From Modestobacter sp. L9-4 (lineage in GTDB: Bacteria > Actinomycetota > Actinomycetes > Mycobacteriales > Geodermatophilaceae): 64,000 nt of DNA. The notes beneath the pieces were generated by a model. The model had not been told where the DNA came from. It saw only the letters and a program-made list of their open reading frames with translations, and made no database searches. Within the stretch, counting starts at the first letter, position 1, and the number at the start of each line of letters is the position of its first letter. The stretch spans positions 1,860,001 through 1,924,000 of the forward strand of contig NZ_CP077800.1 of NCBI RefSeq assembly GCF_019112525.1, read 5' to 3'. Of the stretch, positions 60,630-64,000 are shown one piece after another. The position numbers and the translations under genes are program-made.

Positions 60630-61424
60630 TCAGAGGGCCTGTGCGGCGCGCGTGTCGTCGATGGAGGGGCGGTCGGCGAACAGCGGCGGCAGGTACCGCA
60701 GCATCAGCACCGACCAGGTCAGGTGGGTCAGCGCCGGCGCCTGGATCCCGCCGGTGACCCGCCGCTGCAGGGCGAACAGCAGGCCCATCGGGACCGAGGC
60801 GAGCACGAGTGCGGGGTTGCGGGTGGCGACGGTGGCCAGCGTGTAGACCGCGGAGGACTTCAGCACCGGGTGGTCGACCCCGACCGCGGCGTACAGCGCC
60901 CCGCGGAAGAAGACCTCCTCGGCGACGCCGTTGGCCAGCGTGGTCGTGGTGACCAGCACCGGGTTGCCCTGCTGGGCGTACCGCAGCACCCGGGTGATCG
61001 CGGCCTCCAGCGGCGGGATCTGCTTGGCCACCAGCGCGGCGCCGTAGAACAGCCCGAACGAGGCGATGCCCCCGGCGACCGGGGTGAGCAGCGGCCGCCG
61101 CAGCGTGGCCCGCGGGGTCTGCATCCAGCCCAGGTGCAGCGGGCCGGAGGCGACTCCCCCGGCCACCCAGGTGGCCGCCACGCCCAGGGTGAGCGCGTAG
61201 AAGGACGTCGAGTCCGGCTTGCGCGACAGCGACACCCCCAGCAGCCCGGCACCGGCCACCGACACCGCGGCGGTCACCCGGCGGCGGCGGCGGAAGGCGG
61301 CGTCGGACTCGTGGTGGTCGCGCGGGACCTTGTCGATCAGCCACGGGGGCAGCCGGTCGAGCAGGCGGGTGAGGCCGGCGTCGGAGATGAGCGACTCCCC
61401 GATGCGGCGCCGGTCGCGGGTCAC
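60630..61424 (-). CDS. CPBP family intramembrane metalloprotease
   Basis: 264 residues with about seven hydrophobic segments. Catalytic motifs are GVAEEVFFRGALYAAVG near residue 170 (EExxxR) and a downstream ALTHLTWSVLML with His near 235. Such proteases (Abi/CaaX-like) process membrane proteins or peptides; some confer bacteriocin immunity. It starts with a GTG that overlaps the stop of the upstream NAD-binding protein. Confidence 0.88.
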   Translation of the reverse strand: MTRDRRRIGESLISDAGLTRLLDRLPPWLIDKVPRDHHESDAAFRRRRRVTAAVSVAGAGLLGVSLSRKPDSTSFYALTLGVAATWVAGGVASGPLHLGWMQTPRATLRRPLLTPVAGGIASFGLFYGAALVAKQIPPLEAAITRVLRYAQQGNPVLVTTTTLANGVAEEVFFRGALYAAVGVDHPVLKSSAVYTLATVATRNPALVLASVPMGLLFALQRRVTGGIQAPALTHLTWSVLMLRYLPPLFADRPSIDDTRAAQAL

Positions 61425-62356
61425 CGGACGGTCCCGATGCCGGAGGCGGTCTTCCCGTGCCGGGCCGCGCGTCTGGCCTTCGCGCGTTCACCGAGCGCGG
61501 TGAGGACGGCGTCGTCGTAGGGCATCGGGTCGAAGGGGACGACGCGGCGGATCGAGTCGTCGCGCACCACGACCTCGTTGCTCATCGAGTCGATCAGCGA
61601 CCGCCCCGTCTGCAGGTCGACGTCGGTGACCAGCGACAGCCAGCGGGAGGACAGCTGCGGGGTCAGCAGCGGCACCGGCACGATCAGCAGCCGGCGGCCC
61701 TGGATCTCCGCGACCCGGGTCAGCATCTCCAGGTACTCGAGCACCTCGGGGCCGCCCACGTCGAAGTGCCGCCCGGCGGCCTCCGGCGCCTCGAGCACCC
61801 CGACCAGGTACCGGACGACGTCGCCGACCGCGATCGGCTGCGTCCGGGTGTGCACCCAGCGGGGCGTGATCATCGCCGGCAGGTGGGCGACCAGCTGCCG
61901 GGTCATCTCCCAGGAGACGCCGCCGTGGCCGACGATGATGCCGGCCCGCAGCACCGTGACCGGCACCCCGCCCTCGCTCAGCAGCTGCTCGACCTGGCGG
62001 CGGCTGCGCAGGTGCGGGGAGAGGTCGTCGGCGTCGTCGCCGAGCCCGCCCAGGTAGACGATCCGGCCGATCCCGGCGTCGGCGGCGGCGCGGGCGAACG
62101 CGCGGGCGGCCTCGGCGTCCCGCTCCTGGAAGTCGGCCGAGTCCAGGGAGTGCACCAGGTAGTACGCGGCGTCGCAGCCCTCGAGGGCGGCGCGCAGCGA
62201 GGCCTCGTCGGAGACGTCACCGGCGACCGGCGTCCCCGCGCCCTCGTAGCTCTCCGGGCGGCGGGTCATCGCCCGCACCTCGTGCCCGGCCTGCTCCAGG
62301 GCAGGCGCGAGCCTGCCACCCACGAACCCCGACGCGCCGGTCACCAGTACTCGCAC
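61421..62356 (-). CDS. NmrA-like NAD(P)-binding reductase
   Basis: 311 residues from GTG 62356. VRVLVTGASGFVGGRLAPALEQAGHEVRAMTRRPE is the Rossmann start, with GDVSDEASLRAALEGCDAAYYLVHSLDSADFQERD near 55 and DVGGPEVLEYLEMLTRVAEIQGRR near 210. It is an atypical SDR of the NmrA/YbjT type that lacks a clear YxxxK, so it may sense NADP or reduce a lipid. Its stop overlaps the CPBP start (GTGA). Confidence 0.87.
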   Translation of the reverse strand: MRVLVTGASGFVGGRLAPALEQAGHEVRAMTRRPESYEGAGTPVAGDVSDEASLRAALEGCDAAYYLVHSLDSADFQERDAEAARAFARAAADAGIGRIVYLGGLGDDADDLSPHLRSRRQVEQLLSEGGVPVTVLRAGIIVGHGGVSWEMTRQLVAHLPAMITPRWVHTRTQPIAVGDVVRYLVGVLEAPEAAGRHFDVGGPEVLEYLEMLTRVAEIQGRRLLIVPVPLLTPQLSSRWLSLVTDVDLQTGRSLIDSMSNEVVVRDDSIRRVVPFDPMPYDDAVLTALGERAKARRAARHGKTASGIGTVR

Positions 62357-62447
62357 CCGTCCAGCCTGTCGGTCCCGGGCCGAGCGCGCGATTCGGGGGT
62401 GCACGACGGATCGGCGCGGGACGACGTGCGGGCGCATGATCGGCGGC

Positions 62448-62885
62448 ATGGACGACCCGGGCAGCGAGCGCAACGTGCTGGGCGGGCCGCTGGAACCGTG
62501 CGGCACCGACCCGATGACCGGCTTCACCCGCGACGGCTCGTGCCGCTCGGGCCCCGAGGACGCCGGCAGCCACACCGTGTGCGCCGTGGTGTCCGCCGAG
62601 TTCCTGGCCCTGCAGCGCCGGCTGGGCAACGACCTGAGCACCCCGCGCCCCCAGTACGGCTTCCCCGGGCTGGTGCCCGGCGACCGCTGGTGCGTCGTCG
62701 CGGCGCGGTGGCGGCAAGCGGCCGAGGCCGGGGCGCCCGCCGGGGTGGTGCTGGCCGCGACCAACGCCCGCGCCCTGGAGCTCGTGCCCCTGGAGCTGCT
62801 GCAGGCGCACGCCGTCGACGTCCCCGACGACGCCTCGTCGCTGGGCAGCCCGCCCGGGGAACAGGCCCCCGGCGGCGCCGGTTGA
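62448..62885 (+). CDS. DUF2237 family protein
   Basis: 145 residues from ATG 62448 (62436 also possible). ERNVLGGPLEPCGTDPMTGFTRDGSCRSGPEDAGSHTVCAVVSAEFLALQRRLGNDLSTPRPQYGFPGLVPGDRWCVVAARW, with at least four Cys, is the DUF2237 core. Function unknown; small cytoplasmic proteins of this family occur near redox and peroxidase genes. Here it is 34 bp upstream of a glutathione peroxidase family gene. Confidence 0.87.
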   Translation: MDDPGSERNVLGGPLEPCGTDPMTGFTRDGSCRSGPEDAGSHTVCAVVSAEFLALQRRLGNDLSTPRPQYGFPGLVPGDRWCVVAARWRQAAEAGAPAGVVLAATNARALELVPLELLQAHAVDVPDDASSLGSPPGEQAPGGAG

Positions 62886-62919
62886 CCCGCAGCGACCGTC
62901 CCCTACGTACGGAGCTGCC

Positions 62920-63411
62920 GTGAGCGACCTGCTGGACCTGCCCCTCACCACGCTCCAGGGCGAGCCGACCACGCTGGGCGCGCTGACCGCGGGCTCGGCC
63001 GCGCTGGTGGTCAACGTGGCCAGCCGCTGCGGGCTGACCCCGCAGTACGAGCAGCTGGAGGCGCTGCAGCAGGAGTACGCCGGCCGCGGGTTCACCGTGC
63101 TGGGCGTGCCGTGCAACCAGTTCGCCGGCCAGGAGCCCGGGACGGCGGAGGAGATCGCCACGTTCTGCTCGGCCACCTACGGCGTCACCTTCCCGATGAC
63201 CGGCAAGCTCGAGGTCAACGGCCCGGACGCCGACCCGCTGTTCCAGCAGCTGACCGCCGTCCCGGACGCCACCGGCGAGGCCGGCGACGTGCAGTGGAAC
63301 TTCGAGAAGTTCCTGCTGTCGGCCGACGGCGAGGTGGTCGCCCGGTTCCGGCCGCGGACGACGCCCGACGCCCCCGAGGTCCGCGCCGCCATCGAAGGAG
63401 TCCTGGCATGA
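62920..63411 (+). CDS. Glutathione peroxidase family (thiol peroxidase)
   Basis: 163 residues from GTG 62920. The peroxidatic Cys is in [20 protein letters not shown] near residue 35, [24 protein letters not shown] near 65, and catalytic Trp in WNFEKFLLS near 128. Cys replaces the selenocysteine of animal enzymes. Actinobacteria lack glutathione, so thioredoxin or mycoredoxin is the likelier reductant. Its stop overlaps the next gene's start (ATGA). Confidence 0.92.
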   Translation: MSDLLDLPLTTLQGEPTTLGALTAGSAALVVNVASRCGLTPQYEQLEALQQEYAGRGFTVLGVPCNQFAGQEPGTAEEIATFCSATYGVTFPMTGKLEVNGPDADPLFQQLTAVPDATGEAGDVQWNFEKFLLSADGEVVARFRPRTTPDAPEVRAAIEGVLA

Positions 63412-63866
63412 CGTCCCCCGACCGCCCGCCGCTCCCGCCGTTCACCGCGGCGACCGCCGCCCAGAAGGTGCAGGCGGCCGAGGACGGCTGGAACAGCCGC
63501 GACCCGCAGCGGGTGGCGCTGGCCTACACCGAGGACTCCGTCTGGCGGAACCGGGACACGTTCCTCACCGGCCGCGCCGCGATCGTCGAGTTCCTCACCG
63601 CCAAGTGGGAGCGCGAGCAGGACTACGTGCTGCGCAAGGCGCTCTGGGCCTTCAGCGACGACCGGATCGCCGTGCGCTTCCAGTACGAGTGGCACGACGC
63701 CGCGGGCCGGTGGTGGCGCTCCTACGGGAACGAGAACTGGGAGTTCGACGCGCACGGGCTGATGAGCCGCCGCGAGGCCAGCATCAACGACGTCGCGATC
63801 ACCGCCGCCGAGCGCCGACTGACCGGCCCCCGGCAGCCCGGCGAGCCCGAGATCCCGCTGCACTGA
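63408..63866 (+). CDS. DUF1348 / NTF2-like protein
   Basis: 152 residues. Fits the nuclear transport factor 2-like fold: [100 protein letters not shown]. The conserved R-N-R and FQYEWHD match DUF1348. Function unknown; some members are polyketide or aromatic-related. It is translationally coupled to the peroxidase. Confidence 0.87.
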   Translation: MTSPDRPPLPPFTAATAAQKVQAAEDGWNSRDPQRVALAYTEDSVWRNRDTFLTGRAAIVEFLTAKWEREQDYVLRKALWAFSDDRIAVRFQYEWHDAAGRWWRSYGNENWEFDAHGLMSRREASINDVAITAAERRLTGPRQPGEPEIPLH

Positions 63867-63883
63867 TCCCGCTGCACCGACCT

Positions 63884-63916
63884 CCCGGTGCACCTGCCGA
63901 CGGCGGGTGCACCGGG
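63884..63916. terminator. Terminator between convergent genes
   Basis: CCCGGTGCACC at 63884-63894 pairs perfectly with GGTGCACCGGG at 63906-63916, an 11-bp stem with an 11-nt loop, between the DUF1348 stop and the convergent VOC gene. Confidence 0.65.
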
Positions 63917-63927
63917 GCCGCCGTCGG

Positions 63928-64000
63928 TCAGCCCTGCAGCGCGGCGGGGTCCATCCACATCGTCTCCCAGACGTTGCCGTCGGGGTCGGTGAAGCTGGTG
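63928..64000 (-). CDS. VOC (glyoxalase) family protein, C-terminal fragment
   Basis: The last 23 residues of a minus-strand frame that continues past the window edge: FTDPDGNVWETMWMDPAALQ. DPDGNVWE is the metal-ligand Glu region at the end of the vicinal oxygen chelate (VOC) fold of glyoxalase or dioxygenase-like proteins. The start is outside the window. Confidence 0.75.
   Translation of the reverse strand, partial: TSFTDPDGNVWETMWMDPAALQG

Overview
This 64 kb window is very GC-rich, densely packed chromosomal DNA from an actinomycete. Several genes support that placement: a dCTP deaminase of the mycobacterial bifunctional type, a chromosomal AAC(2')-I acetyltransferase, a HelD/HelR-like helicase, an actinobacterial VLRF1 peptidyl-tRNA hydrolase, DUF3140 and DUF3817 proteins, and frequent GTG starts. 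The mix resembles the Geodermatophilaceae and relatives, but that is inference; no rRNA or species marker is present. I saw no insertion sequence, prophage, integrase or CRISPR array.

Layout. 0-3.8 kb: DUF389 and MFS membrane proteins, an NPPY methyltransferase and dcd, then tRNA-Gly(CCC). 4-9.5 kb: a five-gene minus-strand operon (ABC ATPase, permease, sugar-binding lipoprotein, GH13 alpha-glucosidase, CDP-glycerol glycerophosphotransferase-like protein). 9.8-14.5 kb: aac(2')-I, formaldehyde dehydrogenase, and a minus-strand DUF3140 / methyltransferase / type III polyketide synthase group. 14.5-19.9 kb: ribokinase, a TetR regulator, small acidic proteins, a frameshifted gene annotated in relatives as a 3-methyladenine glycosylase, a PtpB-like phosphatase and a 51-codon gene. 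20-26.4 kb: a complete fructose phosphotransferase locus, with ptsI divergent from a DeoR regulator, fruK, fruA and ptsH. 27-32.5 kb: a branched-chain 2-oxoacid dehydrogenase operon (E1alpha, E1beta, E2) ending in a sugar epimerase gene and divergent from an Lrp-type regulator.

32.5-47.3 kb: envelope and stress functions, including an NlpC/P60 hydrolase under a probable c-di-AMP riboswitch, YihY, PPK2, the HelD-like helicase, a PRC/DUF2382 protein, acVLRF1, and a rhodanese / cysteine dioxygenase pair behind a cysteine-containing leader peptide. 47.3-56.4 kb: MFS plus hydrolase, an old yellow enzyme, an SRPBCC gene broken by an in-frame TAG, nitronate monooxygenase, an FrnE-like protein, a CDF transporter, a MerR/SDR pair with a textbook MerR operator, and FKBP. 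56.6-64 kb: a large PAS-GAF-kinase-receiver-RsbW-like hybrid sensor, amidase, CPBP protease, an NmrA-like reductase, DUF2237, a glutathione peroxidase family protein, DUF1348, and the tail of a VOC protein at the edge.

The main observations for follow-up are the two broken genes (17865-18775 and 51133-51624), the c-di-AMP riboswitch, the cysteine leader peptide, a recurrent palindrome shared by 34064-34101 and 45401-45448, and the small type III PKS operon. I did not find a clearly new multi-gene defence or mobile system.
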